The position numbers and the translations under genes are program-made. The notes under the pieces are model-generated. The model had not been told where the DNA came from, made no database searches, and worked only from the letters and a program-made list of their open reading frames with translations. Below are positions 53,729 through 62,359 of a stretch of 64,000 nucleotides of DNA, piece by piece. The stretch is from assembly GCF_002008165.1 (NCBI RefSeq), contig NZ_MRDM01000014.1, forward strand, positions 682,001-746,000, in the 5' to 3' direction. This stretch comes from Rhizobium laguerreae. GTDB lineage: Bacteria; Pseudomonadota; Alphaproteobacteria; Rhizobiales; Rhizobiaceae. Numbering within the stretch: position 1 is the stretch's first letter; each line of letters opens with the position of its first letter.

Positions 53729-53910
53729 CGGCGAAGGCAATCAAACGCACTCTTTGCGTCTGTACCGAATGCGAACCGCTGCCGCCGATCGAAGGGCTTC
53801 ATCCCGAAACCGTCGAGGCAACAGGCGAACGGTCCGATCGGCAACGACGATCCGGCGGCCTGTTCCGAAGCCTCGCCGAACGCATAGTTCCATTCAGGAC
53901 GCCCTCCTGA
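53725..53910 (+). CDS. Small CxC-containing protein coupled to the ZigA gene
   Basis: The 61-residue protein starts at an ATG that overlaps the zigA stop by 4 bases, a sign of translational coupling. It has CVCTEC near residue 11, then an Arg/Ser-rich tail (ERSDRQRRSGGLF). The Cys cluster could bind zinc, but the protein is short and I do not recognise a family. It is followed by a terminator, supporting a transcript end here. Confidence 0.5.
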   Translation: MTAKAIKRTLCVCTECEPLPPIEGLHPETVEATGERSDRQRRSGGLFRSLAERIVPFRTPS

Positions 53911-53932
53911 CGAGATTCGCCTGCCGGCAAAC

Positions 53933-53960
53933 GAAGAGGGCGGCCGAAGCCGCCCTCTTC
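53933..53960. terminator. Bidirectional terminator
   Basis: Perfect 12-bp arms GAAGAGGGCGGC and complement around CGAA. It lies between the zigA transcript and the convergent RcnB-like gene ending at 53976. Confidence 0.8.
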
Positions 53961-53975
53961 TCATCCATCCGCCGA

Positions 53976-54302
53976 TCAGCGACCGGCAATAATGCTGGAG
54001 ATGACGCCGCTGGTGACGCCGATCAGCAGGTAATCGTTATCGGCCCGCACCCAGCGATACCCGCGCGGCGGAGGCGCGAGACGGTAGCGGCGGTAGTCGT
54101 TGACATCGGAGAACCGGCGACGCTCGCTGGCATTGACGCGGTATCCCTTTTTCCAATGCGACCGGACGACCGTCTTCTTGACGACCACCTTCTTCTGCAC
54201 GACGACAGGCGGACGGCGATAATCGTCGGCGCTGGCCTGGGAAACAACCATCGGGGCAAGAAGGAAGGAAGCGGAAAGAAGAGCTGCAAAAATCTTTTTC
54301 AT
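53976..54302 (-). CDS. RcnB-like small periplasmic protein
   Basis: The 108-residue protein has a signal peptide (about residues 1-25, SQASA) and the RcnB-family pattern: a basic segment (VVVQKKVVVKKTVV), W-x-x-G, then LAPPPRGYRWVRADNDYLLI and a C-terminal hydrophobic end GVTSGVISSIIAG. RcnB of E. coli affects Ni/Co efflux; the wider family is uncharacterised. Its place beside the zinc locus is suggestive but not proof of a metal role. Confidence 0.75.
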   Translation of the reverse strand: MKKIFAALLSASFLLAPMVVSQASADDYRRPPVVVQKKVVVKKTVVRSHWKKGYRVNASERRRFSDVNDYRRYRLAPPPRGYRWVRADNDYLLIGVTSGVISSIIAGR

Positions 54303-54777
54303 GTGGGGTTCCTCATGTTGGGCACGAGACCAAACTAGGGCCGAAAAGATGAACCGAAACTGAAATAAAAATTAAACTTTTGTAATGAAATCCAATAGCT
54401 AGGGGAAGACGTTTATATTTTAGATTAAACTTATGCACTGTGACGAATATTTCGTCGCCATAGACGAGGCATCGGCGCCGCCGGCCAGTTTCGTCCTTTG
54501 GCAGCACCTCAAAGCATGACGGAAGAAAAGATATTTGCGGAGCATCTGAGGATGAGGTTGGGCGACGCCGCCAGTGCTCATCGCCTGGAAGGCGCCGTCG
54601 TGGAGGGATGTCCTGCTGCTGGCGGCGGCAGGTGCTCAGCGATTTGGCATAACGAGATGCTAAAAAAAACTTGAAACGGGCGCATAATCGAGTTTCGAAG
54701 CGACGTATCTTGGGCACAGGAGAATTCTGCATATCTGGTGAGGGGACGATCAGACCAAGACAACAATGGAGGAAAAC
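54303..54777. other. Intergenic stretch, about 475 bases
   Basis: No convincing coding frame in either direction. The left part, next to the RcnB-like start, is AT-rich and likely holds its promoter; the right part holds the VOC promoter. No hairpin or known RNA was recognised. Confidence 0.4.
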
Positions 54778-55161
54778 ATGCCCGGTATCAGCATGCGCTA
54801 TATCGTCGACGACGTCGACGCCGCGGTGGAATTCTACACGAGACATCTCGGCTTCTCCGTCGCGCTTCGTCCCGCACCGAGTTTCGCCATCCTGACCAGG
54901 GACGGGTTTCGTCTGTTCGTCAGCGGTATGACGGGACCGGGCGGAGCATCTCAAGCAATGCCCGACGGGCGAAAACCGGAGCCTGGCGGATGGAATCGTA
55001 TCCAGATCGAGGTCGGAGATCTGGAGGCGAAAGTCACCGCACTGCGCCAAGCCGGTGCGCGCTTCCGCAACGAGATCGTGCAGGGCATCGGCGGCAAGCA
55101 GATCCTGCTCGATGATCCGGCCGGAAACCCGATCGAACTCTTCGAAGCGCCCAAGAGGTGA
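54778..55161 (+). CDS. VOC (glyoxalase-like) family protein
   Basis: The 127-residue protein is one vicinal-oxygen-chelate domain: ISMRYIVDDVDAAVEFYTRH at the start, and GGKQILLDDPAGNPIELFE at the end, with Glu near the usual metal ligand. ATG 54778 has GGAGG 6 bases upstream; an upstream ATG (54766) lies in front of that ribosome binding site. Its substrate cannot be inferred. Confidence 0.85.
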   Translation: MPGISMRYIVDDVDAAVEFYTRHLGFSVALRPAPSFAILTRDGFRLFVSGMTGPGGASQAMPDGRKPEPGGWNRIQIEVGDLEAKVTALRQAGARFRNEIVQGIGGKQILLDDPAGNPIELFEAPKR

Positions 55162-55403
55162 ACGAGGCGACGTCGGTAATGCGGTTCACCACGCGTTTTA
55201 CGCTTCGCATCGATGAACCGCACGTATGATCCCGGTCATGCGGTTTGCCACGCATTTTGCGGCCAGCATAGCAAACCGACGCAGTATTTCCGATTACGCA
55301 GCCCGGCTTCGGCATCTCTCGCCCCAGGACTAGCCGGAACGCCTTGCCACCGGTGTGCGAGCGTGTAGTTTCGGATTCCCATCAATTCGAAGGCAGGGAA
55401 AAC

Positions 55404-56735
55404 ATGTCCGATTCCGCCGGCGGGCTCTCCGACTATGTTGGGATACTAGCCGTGTTTCTTCTTGTCGCCGCCAATGGCTTCTTCGTTGCCGCCGAATTCG
55501 CCCTGGTGTCGGTCAGGCGTAGCCGCGTCGCCGAACTCGCTGCGGCAGGCCGCATGAACGCCTCGGCACTTCAGCGCGCCGTCGACAATCTCGACTCCAA
55601 CCTTGCAGCCACCCAGCTCGGCATCACCATCTCGTCGCTCGCCCTCGGCTGGGTTGGAGAACCGGCGCTTGCCCACCTGATCGAGCCGCTGCTGTCCTGG
55701 CTGCCCGGGCAATGGGCGACGGCGGGCGCGCATACTGTTGCCGTCGTCATCGCCTTCGTCATCATCACGGCGCTGCATATCGTGCTCGGCGAGCTCGCGC
55801 CGAAGAGCCTGGCACTTCAGCGCAGCGAGGCCACTTCGCTTGCCGTGGTGCGCCCGCTCGGTCTGTTCCTGGTGCTGTTCAAGCCGGCGATCTTTGTCCT
55901 GAACGGCATGGGCAACATGGTGCTGCGAGGCGTCGGTCTTCGCGCCGGAACCGGGGAATCGTCGTTCCATTCGCCGCAGGAGCTCAAGCTGCTCGTTGCC
56001 GAGAGCCAGGAGGCCGGCCTTCTCAACCAGGTGCAGCAGCAGCTCGTCGAGCGGGTTTTCAACATCGGCGACAGGCCGATCTCCGACATCATGACGCCGC
56101 GTCTCGATATCGAATGGTTCGACGCCGACGACAGCGAGGCTGAAATCCTGAAGACCATCCGCGAATGCAGCCACGAACAATTGCTGGTCGCCAGGGGCTC
56201 GATCGACGAGCCAATCGGCATGGTGTTGAAGAAGGACCTTCTCGATCAGGTTCTCGACGGCGGCAAGGTCCGGCCGATGGAGGTGATCAAGCAACCGCTG
56301 GTGCTGCATGAGGGCACCTCGGTCGTCCGCGTGCTCGACAGTTTCAAGGCCTCACCCGTTCGCCTCGCGATCGTCATCGACGAATATGGCAGTCTCGAAG
56401 GCATCGTCACCCAGACAGACCTGCTCGAAGCCATCGCCGGCGATCTGCCGGGGTCCAACGAAGAGCCCGATATCGTCGTCAGGGAAGACGGGTCGCTGTT
56501 GATCGATGCGATGATGCCGGCCTTCGACGCCTTCGAACGGCTAGGCCTGCGCGATCGTCCGGATGCCGATTTCCATACGCTGGCGGGCTTCGCGCTGCAT
56601 CAACTTCAGCACATCCCCGAAGCTGGCGAAACCTTTGTCTTCGACAACTGGCGCTTCGAGGTGCTCGACATGGACGGCATGCGCATCGACAAGATGCTCG
56701 CGACGCGCATTTCCATGGATGGGGCGGAGGCCTAA
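55404..56735 (+). CDS. CorC/HlyC-type CBS-domain membrane protein (CNNM family)
   Basis: The 443-residue protein has an N-terminal DUF21 membrane domain (about four helices, residues 8-150, with ANGFFVAAEFALVSVRRSR), a CBS pair (about 200-335, ISDIMTPRLDIEWFD) and a C-terminal CorC-HlyC domain (DADFHTLAGFALHQL). The family includes Mg2+ efflux proteins (MpfA, CNNM). ATG 55404 follows AGGGAAAAC. It converges on chrA. Confidence 0.9.
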   Translation: MSDSAGGLSDYVGILAVFLLVAANGFFVAAEFALVSVRRSRVAELAAAGRMNASALQRAVDNLDSNLAATQLGITISSLALGWVGEPALAHLIEPLLSWLPGQWATAGAHTVAVVIAFVIITALHIVLGELAPKSLALQRSEATSLAVVRPLGLFLVLFKPAIFVLNGMGNMVLRGVGLRAGTGESSFHSPQELKLLVAESQEAGLLNQVQQQLVERVFNIGDRPISDIMTPRLDIEWFDADDSEAEILKTIRECSHEQLLVARGSIDEPIGMVLKKDLLDQVLDGGKVRPMEVIKQPLVLHEGTSVVRVLDSFKASPVRLAIVIDEYGSLEGIVTQTDLLEAIAGDLPGSNEEPDIVVREDGSLLIDAMMPAFDAFERLGLRDRPDADFHTLAGFALHQLQHIPEAGETFVFDNWRFEVLDMDGMRIDKMLATRISMDGAEA

Positions 56736-56748
56736 AGCCGGAAATGCT

Positions 56749-58170
56749 CTAGTTCACCGCCAGCGTCCAGAGCATTCCCGCGGCTGCGCAGGCTAGCAGC
56801 GTCGCGATCACGGAAGCCTTGAAGCGGAAGATTGCTATCGCCGCGGCGGCAGACAGCGCCATTGCCGCCGGCACGGCCGATTGCAGCACGGGAATATCGA
56901 GCCGCAAGCCGCCAAGCTGGACGGTCGCAACCTCGGCAAACAGCGTGTGCAGGGCAAACCAGATCGCGAGGTTGAGGATGACCCCAACCACCGCCGCTGT
57001 TATGGCCGACATCGCGCCGGCGAGCGCGATGTTGCCGCGCAGTTTTTCGATGAACGGCGCACCGAGGAAGATCCAGAGAAAACAGGGCACGAAGGTGACC
57101 CACGTCGTCAGCATCGCCGCCAGCGTGGCGGCTAACATGGGATCCAGCGATCCGGGATCGCGGTAGGCGCCCATGAAGCCGACGAACTGCACGACCATGA
57201 TCAGCGGTCCCGGCGTCGTCTCGGCCATGCCGAGACCATCTAGCATCTCGCCGGGTTTCAGCCAGCCGAAATGCTGCACGGCCTCCTGTGCGACATAGGC
57301 AAGCACGGCATAGGCCCCGCCGAAGGTGACGACGGCCATCTTGCTGAAGAACAGACCGATTTCGGCAAAGACGCTGTCCGGCCCGACGAATGCATAGAGC
57401 CCGGCGACCGGGACGAGCCAGAGGGCAAGCAACACGCTCGACATGCGCAACGACCAAGCGAGGTTTGGACGAGCATGCGCCGGTATGTCCTCGCCCAGCA
57501 CTGAATCGGCATCCGACAACACCGCCCCGCTGCCCGCCTTGTGTCCGCCACCAGTCCTGAAGGCGGCGATCCCGGCCCGGCCGCCGAAAAAACCGATAAT
57601 GCCGGCGGCAAGTACGATCAGCGGGAACGGGACATGGAGAAAGAAGATGGCGATGAAGGCCGCGGCCGCGATACTGACCATGACGCGATTCTTGAGCGCG
57701 CGGCTGCCGATGCGAATGACGGCCTGCACGACGACAGCGAGCACCGCCGCCTTCAGCCCGAAGAATAGGCCGGCGACGATGGCGACGTTGCCAAAGGCGG
57801 CATAGATGTAGCTGAGACCGAGAATCGACAGAAATCCCGGCAGCACGAACAGAATGCCGGCAACGAGACCACCCACAGTCCGGTGCATCAACCAGCCGAT
57901 ATAGATGGCGAGCTGCTGCGCCTCGGGGCCGGGAAGCAGCATGCAATAGTTCAGCGCGTGCAGGAAACGATGCTCACCGATCCATCGCTTCTCGTCGACG
58001 ATGATGCGGTGCATGACGGCAATCTGGCCGGCCGGGCCGCCGAAACTCAATGCAGCGATCCGCAGCCAGACCCGGAAAGCCTCGCCAAACGAGACGCCGT
58101 GATTATGTTCCTTGCCTGTGTCTTTTTCCACCATCTCGCCGGCGGACGCATTTCCTGTCATCTCGACCAT
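56749..58170 (-). CDS. chrA: Chromate efflux transporter ChrA
   Basis: The 473-residue membrane protein has two homologous CHR domains: the first begins FRVWLRIAALSFGGPAGQIAVMH, with GPEAQQLAIYIGW; the second FSKMAVVTFGGAYAVLAYVA, with ETTPGPLIMVVQFVGF. This is the long ChrA form, which expels chromate by proton exchange. ATG 58170 starts within 2 bases of the chrB-like stop, so translation is coupled. In-frame sequence beyond it belongs to that gene in another frame. Confidence 0.93.
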   Translation of the reverse strand: MVEMTGNASAGEMVEKDTGKEHNHGVSFGEAFRVWLRIAALSFGGPAGQIAVMHRIIVDEKRWIGEHRFLHALNYCMLLPGPEAQQLAIYIGWLMHRTVGGLVAGILFVLPGFLSILGLSYIYAAFGNVAIVAGLFFGLKAAVLAVVVQAVIRIGSRALKNRVMVSIAAAAFIAIFFLHVPFPLIVLAAGIIGFFGGRAGIAAFRTGGGHKAGSGAVLSDADSVLGEDIPAHARPNLAWSLRMSSVLLALWLVPVAGLYAFVGPDSVFAEIGLFFSKMAVVTFGGAYAVLAYVAQEAVQHFGWLKPGEMLDGLGMAETTPGPLIMVVQFVGFMGAYRDPGSLDPMLAATLAAMLTTWVTFVPCFLWIFLGAPFIEKLRGNIALAGAMSAITAAVVGVILNLAIWFALHTLFAEVATVQLGGLRLDIPVLQSAVPAAMALSAAAAIAIFRFKASVIATLLACAAAGMLWTLAVN

Positions 58171-58171
58171 C

Positions 58172-58987
58172 TCATGCCCTCTTCTTTGGAGCGGGCCAGT
58201 TGTGGGTTTCCTCGGTTGCGTCGCGGCACCAGCGGAAAAAAGCGTCGTAGAGAAGCATCCCCGCCTCGAGTTGCTCCAGATCGTCGGAATACATTCTGGA
58301 GAGGCCGAGCGACGCCGCAAGCAGGCCCGCCGCCTCGGGGGCAAGATCGAGCCTTGCGGTATCCGCCGCCCTGACGATCCGCGCCAGGCGCAGAAGCGGT
58401 TCCGACGCTAGCCCGAACTCTTCGATCATGACGTCGAAAGTGCATAATTCGCCGCGATGGCTCCAGAACACGTCTTCGATATCGAAGGGCGTCGCCGCGA
58501 AGCGCTCGCTGACGGCTAAAACGTCAGGCGCCGGCACGAACAGGAACACGGCGTTCGGATCGACGAAGCGCCGGATCAACCAAGGACAAGCGATACGATC
58601 GATCTTCGGCCGTGCGCGCGTCACCCAGACGGTGCGCTCTTCAGCGTCGCGTTGCGGCAGCTTTGCATCGGGCACGGCCGGTCCGCCCGCGATCCACGCC
58701 TCGAAGCCACCTTCGAGGCTTTCCGCGTCGAGCCCGGCATGGCGGAGATAGGCGGCAACACCATGACTGAGCTTGCCGCCTCTCTGGCATACCACGACCA
58801 CGGCTTCGGCATCGACACTGCCAACCCAAGACGCGACGCCGGCATGGGCGCGCCGGATCGAGCCCGGCACCAGGCGCGGATCGAGCGCGAAGTCCTCCTC
58901 CGTGCGCACGTCGATAATCATGGGAGCCCCAGGTGTCCCGATGAGACGGCTGAGCTTTTCAGGTGAGATTTCTAGAAATGACGGCAT
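58172..58987 (-). CDS. chrB: Rhodanese-ChrB fusion protein (chromate resistance)
   Basis: The 271-residue protein has an N-terminal rhodanese domain (about 10-108) with the catalytic Cys67 in VVVCQRGGKLS, and a C-terminal ChrB-type domain (about 115-265) with RPKIDRIACPWLIRRFVDP and a conserved Glu-Asp pattern. ChrB proteins are chromate-linked regulators or reductase accessories. It overlaps chrA to within 2 bases, forming a chromate-resistance pair. The N-terminal ChrB HTH domain found in some homologues is absent, so a regulatory role is less likely. Confidence 0.85.
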   Translation of the reverse strand: MPSFLEISPEKLSRLIGTPGAPMIIDVRTEEDFALDPRLVPGSIRRAHAGVASWVGSVDAEAVVVVCQRGGKLSHGVAAYLRHAGLDAESLEGGFEAWIAGGPAVPDAKLPQRDAEERTVWVTRARPKIDRIACPWLIRRFVDPNAVFLFVPAPDVLAVSERFAATPFDIEDVFWSHRGELCTFDVMIEEFGLASEPLLRLARIVRAADTARLDLAPEAAGLLAASLGLSRMYSDDLEQLEAGMLLYDAFFRWCRDATEETHNWPAPKKRA

Positions 58988-59370
58988 GACGCGTCCCTCC
59001 GTTGATCGGTTTTACTGGACGCGATTCTTCAGCATGACGCCTCGTGGGGTGATCGCGACCCCATGCAGAAATCATTCGCAAACAGACCCCGTGGTGTCAA
59101 GCGCATTGCGCCCAGGCGGCTGCCGTCCGCACCGGCGGGCTGCCATCCACCAACGCACCCGATCAGCCGGCAGCTCTACTGCCGGGTCCCTGCTGGTCGT
59201 CCCCAAGCAGATGAGCAACGCGTGTGAGCGACAAAGCCCGCGAATGCGCGGAGCGCCAGTAAAGCGAGAATAATGAGTACGAAAACCCAATCAGCACAAG
59301 CGCTTCGGCCCAGAACGGAACAAAATGCCCACTTCGGCATTCTTCTGTCACCGAAAGAGGAGAAAGTACC
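58988..59370. other. Intergenic stretch, about 380 bases
   Basis: No convincing gene. It should contain the divergent promoters of the chrB-chrA pair and the small 59371 gene. No hairpin or binding site stands out. Confidence 0.4.
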
Positions 59371-59679
59371 ATGACGTACGACCCCAATAATGCCAACGAC
59401 CCGAACCGCCCGCTGAACCCAAATCTGGATCTGCGCACCACGCCGAGCGCGCGCAGCAGTAATACGTGGGTTGTCTGGGTCGCTGCATTGGCCGTGATCG
59501 CTGTCGCTGCATTCGCCTATTCGCAGTGGAGCACCCCCGGCACATCCCCGGACACGACAGCCTCCACGACCCAATCAGAGCCGGCGCCGGCCAAGCCGAT
59601 CGCTCCGACCGACAACAGCGCAACGCCTGCACCGGCACCAGCACCGGCCACCCCGCCGGCTGCCCCTGCACAGCAGTAA
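59371..59679 (+). CDS. Single-pass membrane protein with Pro/Ala/Thr-rich tail
   Basis: The 102-residue protein has an Asn/Pro-rich N terminus (YDPNNANDPNRPLNPN), one membrane helix at about residues 33-50 (WVVWVAALAVIAVAAFAY) and a low-complexity Pro/Ala/Thr C-terminal tail, probably in the periplasm. ATG 59371 has GGAG 8 bases upstream. No function is known; the layout suggests an envelope anchor. Confidence 0.65.
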   Translation: MTYDPNNANDPNRPLNPNLDLRTTPSARSSNTWVVWVAALAVIAVAAFAYSQWSTPGTSPDTTASTTQSEPAPAKPIAPTDNSATPAPAPAPATPPAAPAQQ

Positions 59680-59834
59680 TCGCTGCCCGGTCAGAAGAAG
59701 CCGACCCAGTGCCGGCTTCCTCTCGGCTGCGAGCTCTTGAAGATTTTTGAGCAAACCCTATTTAAGGGATACTAAATCTGTCTCTGACGGCTGACCACGG
59801 ACGTACTGGCAGCCGTTATCGAGACTGATCGAGG

Positions 59835-59866
59835 AAGGTCGGTGCGAGTTTCGCCCGGCCTTTTTT
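59835..59866. terminator. Hairpin terminator
   Basis: AAGGTCGG-TGCGA (59835-59847) pairs with TCGCCCGGCCTT (59851-59862), followed by six T. Its opposite strand could also end the leftward gene at 59921. Confidence 0.75.
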
Positions 59867-59920
59867 CTTGACCTCGTCATCCATACCGAACAGGCTACTG
59901 GCAACGCCTGGATCAGGATA

Positions 59921-60223
59921 TTATTTGGGAATCCTATTATAGAAGGACTGCGGATCGTACACGCACTCGTAGTCGAGGAGGCAAAGCTTGCCATTGGCAT
60001 CCCTCACCCTCGCGGTGTCGTACTTGTCGCCGAGATTGCATCTGGCCGGCGGATAACGGAAGCTGCGGCCGCCAAAGCCCATGCGCACAAAAACCGCCTT
60101 GTCCTTGCGGATGATCTGCGCAAGCTCTTCGCAATTGTGATCCCTGGCATTGACCTCCACCGCCTCCGCGGCAAGAGCGACGGACGGAAACAACAGTGCG
60201 ACGGCCAGAACAACGCTTTTCAT
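59921..60223 (-). CDS. Small exported Cys-rich protein, paralog 1
   Basis: The 100-residue protein has a signal peptide (about 1-18, SVALAAE) and four Cys: HNCEEL, ARCNLGD, KLCLLDYECVYDP. The core FVRMGFGGRSFRYPPARC is shared almost exactly with the protein encoded at 60428-60724. ATG 60223 has AGGAG 5 bases upstream. Four Cys suggest two disulphides in the periplasm. Family and function are unknown to me. Confidence 0.75.
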   Translation of the reverse strand: MKSVVLAVALLFPSVALAAEAVEVNARDHNCEELAQIIRKDKAVFVRMGFGGRSFRYPPARCNLGDKYDTARVRDANGKLCLLDYECVYDPQSFYNRIPK

Positions 60224-60427
60224 GGAAACTCCTGAATGAGAGAGAGCGAAGGTAGGGCATCGCACCGCGTGCCGCCAGTGCGGGAACCGCCGCAATTATA
60301 CACTGAGCACAGCTCTGCCTTTTTACCTCTCGTTTTTCATCGTCGCAGGCCTCTGGCTCGCAGGCATGAAACTGAGCGGCGGCGATTGAGGGACACACAA
60401 AGAACGATTTTCGGAAAGCGCGATGCG

Positions 60428-60724
60428 CTAGGGAAAGTTATAGGGCGACGCAGGGTCGAAGACGCAGGAATAGTCAAGGATGCACTGCTTTCCCAGCGCA
60501 TCGCGCAAACTGGTCGTGGTGCGCTTATCGCCCATGCTGCATTGGGCGGGCGGATAGCGGAAACTGCGGCCGCCGAAACCGACGCGGACAAAGACCTTTT
60601 TGTTCTGGCGGATGATCTGCGTAAGCTCACTGCAGCTATGCTCGCTCGCTTTGACGTTCATGACGCCTGCGGCAAAGGCAGGCAACGGCAGAGACAATGC
60701 GACGGCAAAAATAACGCTTCTCAT
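60428..60724 (-). CDS. Small exported Cys-rich protein, paralog 2
   Basis: The 98-residue protein has a signal peptide (about 1-18, LPAFAAG) and the same four Cys and FVRVGFGGRSFRYPPAQC core as paralog 1, then QCILDYSCVFDP. ATG 60724 has GAGGGGGCT upstream; a frame extending upstream crosses the tRNA region and is rejected. Together the two are a tandem duplication that has since diverged. Confidence 0.75.
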   Translation of the reverse strand: MRSVIFAVALSLPLPAFAAGVMNVKASEHSCSELTQIIRQNKKVFVRVGFGGRSFRYPPAQCSMGDKRTTTSLRDALGKQCILDYSCVFDPASPYNFP

Positions 60725-60879
60725 AGCCCCCTCCCGATACGCGAGAGGGAGATAGGGCGCACGGACCGACGCGGCCAGTCCCGCGGACAGCGCGAACCAT
60801 GCCGCTCGCTTCGAGAACAGTTTCCGGCAGGCCGGAAAATCCGGCCTGAATTCGAATATATCAATCTTTTCAAGAAATT

Positions 60880-60955
<76 letters not shown>

Positions 60956-61282
60956 GTTCGCGCTTGGCTGCGCGGTGTGACGGGGCGTATAAACAGGATC
61001 GGCAGCCTTGTCCAGCGCATAGCCGAAATTTCTTTGGTTAATCGCGAAGATTTTTCGGTTTGGCTGAAATGCAGCCCATTACCCCGAAAATCGGAATCGA
61101 TTTTCGGAAAGGATTATGCGCAGATTCAAAGTGATAGAGCGTCGCTTAGCGCGTCCTTGGGCGCGGCGCTCCAATACATGTCGCCCAAAAGTGCGCAGCG
61201 GTTTTGGGATAACGACTTGCATAAAACAAAGACTTAAAGCGCGTCGCATGAATCCGGATTGACGCGACGCGCTTTAACGAAA
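60956..61282. other. Intergenic stretch holding a repeat and terminator-like hairpin
   Basis: About 330 bases without a gene. Most of it (from about 61179) is the repeat described next; at 61075-61112 a CCGAAAATCGGAATCGATTTTCGG palindrome-like segment precedes it. Confidence 0.5.
61179..61278 (-). repeat. Dispersed rhizobial repeat 2, copy A (inverted)
   Basis: In inverted orientation this matches the sequence at 62252-62359: AAAGCGCGTCGC (61236-61247) and GCGACGCGCTTT (61264-61275) form a hairpin, next to TTATGCAAGTCGTTATCCC and TTTTGGGCGACAT in the other strand's sense. It ends 4 bases before the phzF-family stop and may terminate that transcript. Confidence 0.7.
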
Positions 61283-62194
61283 TCAAAGGTCGAGCGTGCC
61301 GCTGGCCAGCCGCACTGCCTGGCCGCCGATCCGCGCGTTGGAGATTGTCCCGCCGTCGACATCGATATGCAGGTGGATGAAGGACGGCCGGCCCATCTCG
61401 ACGCCCTGCTCGATCATGATCGGGTGATGCCCGTCCGTCAGCCGGTCGAAATGGTGGATCGCACCGGAGAGTGCGGCCGCCGCCGAGCCGGTGGCCGGAT
61501 CTTCGGCGATGCCCATGCCGCTTGCGAACATGCGCGCATGGAACTTCGCCACGTGGTTGACGCCGCCGCGGCAATAGACATAGGCCGAGGCAAGCGCGCC
61601 ATCGACGAAGGGCACGATTTTTTCCCAGAGTTGCGGATCGAATTCCACCCGCTGCGTGGCTCCGACATCGTGCACCGGAATGAGCAGGAAGGGAACGCCG
61701 GCGCTCCAGACGGAGGGCACATGATTTTCGAAGCCGATCTCGGTCACCTTCAGCGATAGCGCATCGGCGATGCCGAGCTTGTCGAGCGGCATGATGGCCG
61801 GCTGCGATTTGCGCGGCAGGTCGAATTCGGCAAAACTCGCCTCCCCCTCTCTCAGCCGCACCGCGCAGCGCACCGGCCCGACATTTTCCTCGAGCACCGA
61901 GACAAGATCGCGCGTAGCAGCACCATGCGCCCGTTCGGCCAGCGCCACCGCCGTACCGACCGTCGGATGGCCGGCAAAGGGCAGTTCGCGCCCCGGCGTG
62001 AAGATCCTGAGCTTCGCCGCATAGGCGGGATTGGTCGAAGGCTGCACGAAGACCGTTTCGGAGAGATTGATCTCCCGGGTGATCGCCTGCATCGCCTCGT
62101 CGCTGAGATCGTCTCCGTCGAAGATCACCGCCAGCGGATTGCCCGCAAGCTTTCGATCGGTAAACACGTCATAGACGCTGTAGCTTCGCGCCAC
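61283..62194 (-). CDS. PhzF family isomerase/epimerase-like protein
   Basis: The 303-residue protein has the PhzF signature: GNPLAVIFD (residues 18-26), catalytic Glu46 in INLSETVFV, and PFAGHPTVGTA (72-82), with a second DPATGSAAAAL lobe. PhzF-like proteins are two-domain epimerase-fold isomerases; PhzF itself acts in phenazine synthesis, but most members are unassigned. No phenazine genes occur here. Repeat copies flank it on both sides. Confidence 0.88.
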   Translation of the reverse strand: MARSYSVYDVFTDRKLAGNPLAVIFDGDDLSDEAMQAITREINLSETVFVQPSTNPAYAAKLRIFTPGRELPFAGHPTVGTAVALAERAHGAATRDLVSVLEENVGPVRCAVRLREGEASFAEFDLPRKSQPAIMPLDKLGIADALSLKVTEIGFENHVPSVWSAGVPFLLIPVHDVGATQRVEFDPQLWEKIVPFVDGALASAYVYCRGGVNHVAKFHARMFASGMGIAEDPATGSAAAALSGAIHHFDRLTDGHHPIMIEQGVEMGRPSFIHLHIDVDGGTISNARIGGQAVRLASGTLDL

Positions 62195-62251
62195 ATCGGC
62201 CTCCTTGAATCGTCATCGCGCCGCCAACCTGCCCGACCACGCGAGCGAGTG

Positions 62252-62359
62252 CAAGGCGCTAAAACGCGTCACGTCAACCGGATTCACACAACGCGCTTTC
62301 GATCTTTACGTGATGCGTGTCGTTATCCCGAAACGCTACATGGCTTTGGGCGGCATACA
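62252..62359 (+). repeat. Dispersed rhizobial repeat 2, copy B
   Basis: It starts at a GCGCTAAAACGCGTCACG palindrome with CACAACGCGCTTT, then GTGTCGTTATCCCGAAACG and GGCTTTGGGCGGCATAC. Reversed and complemented, copy A at 61179-61278 has the same order and motifs. It lies between the phzF start and the NUDIX gene end. Confidence 0.7.
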
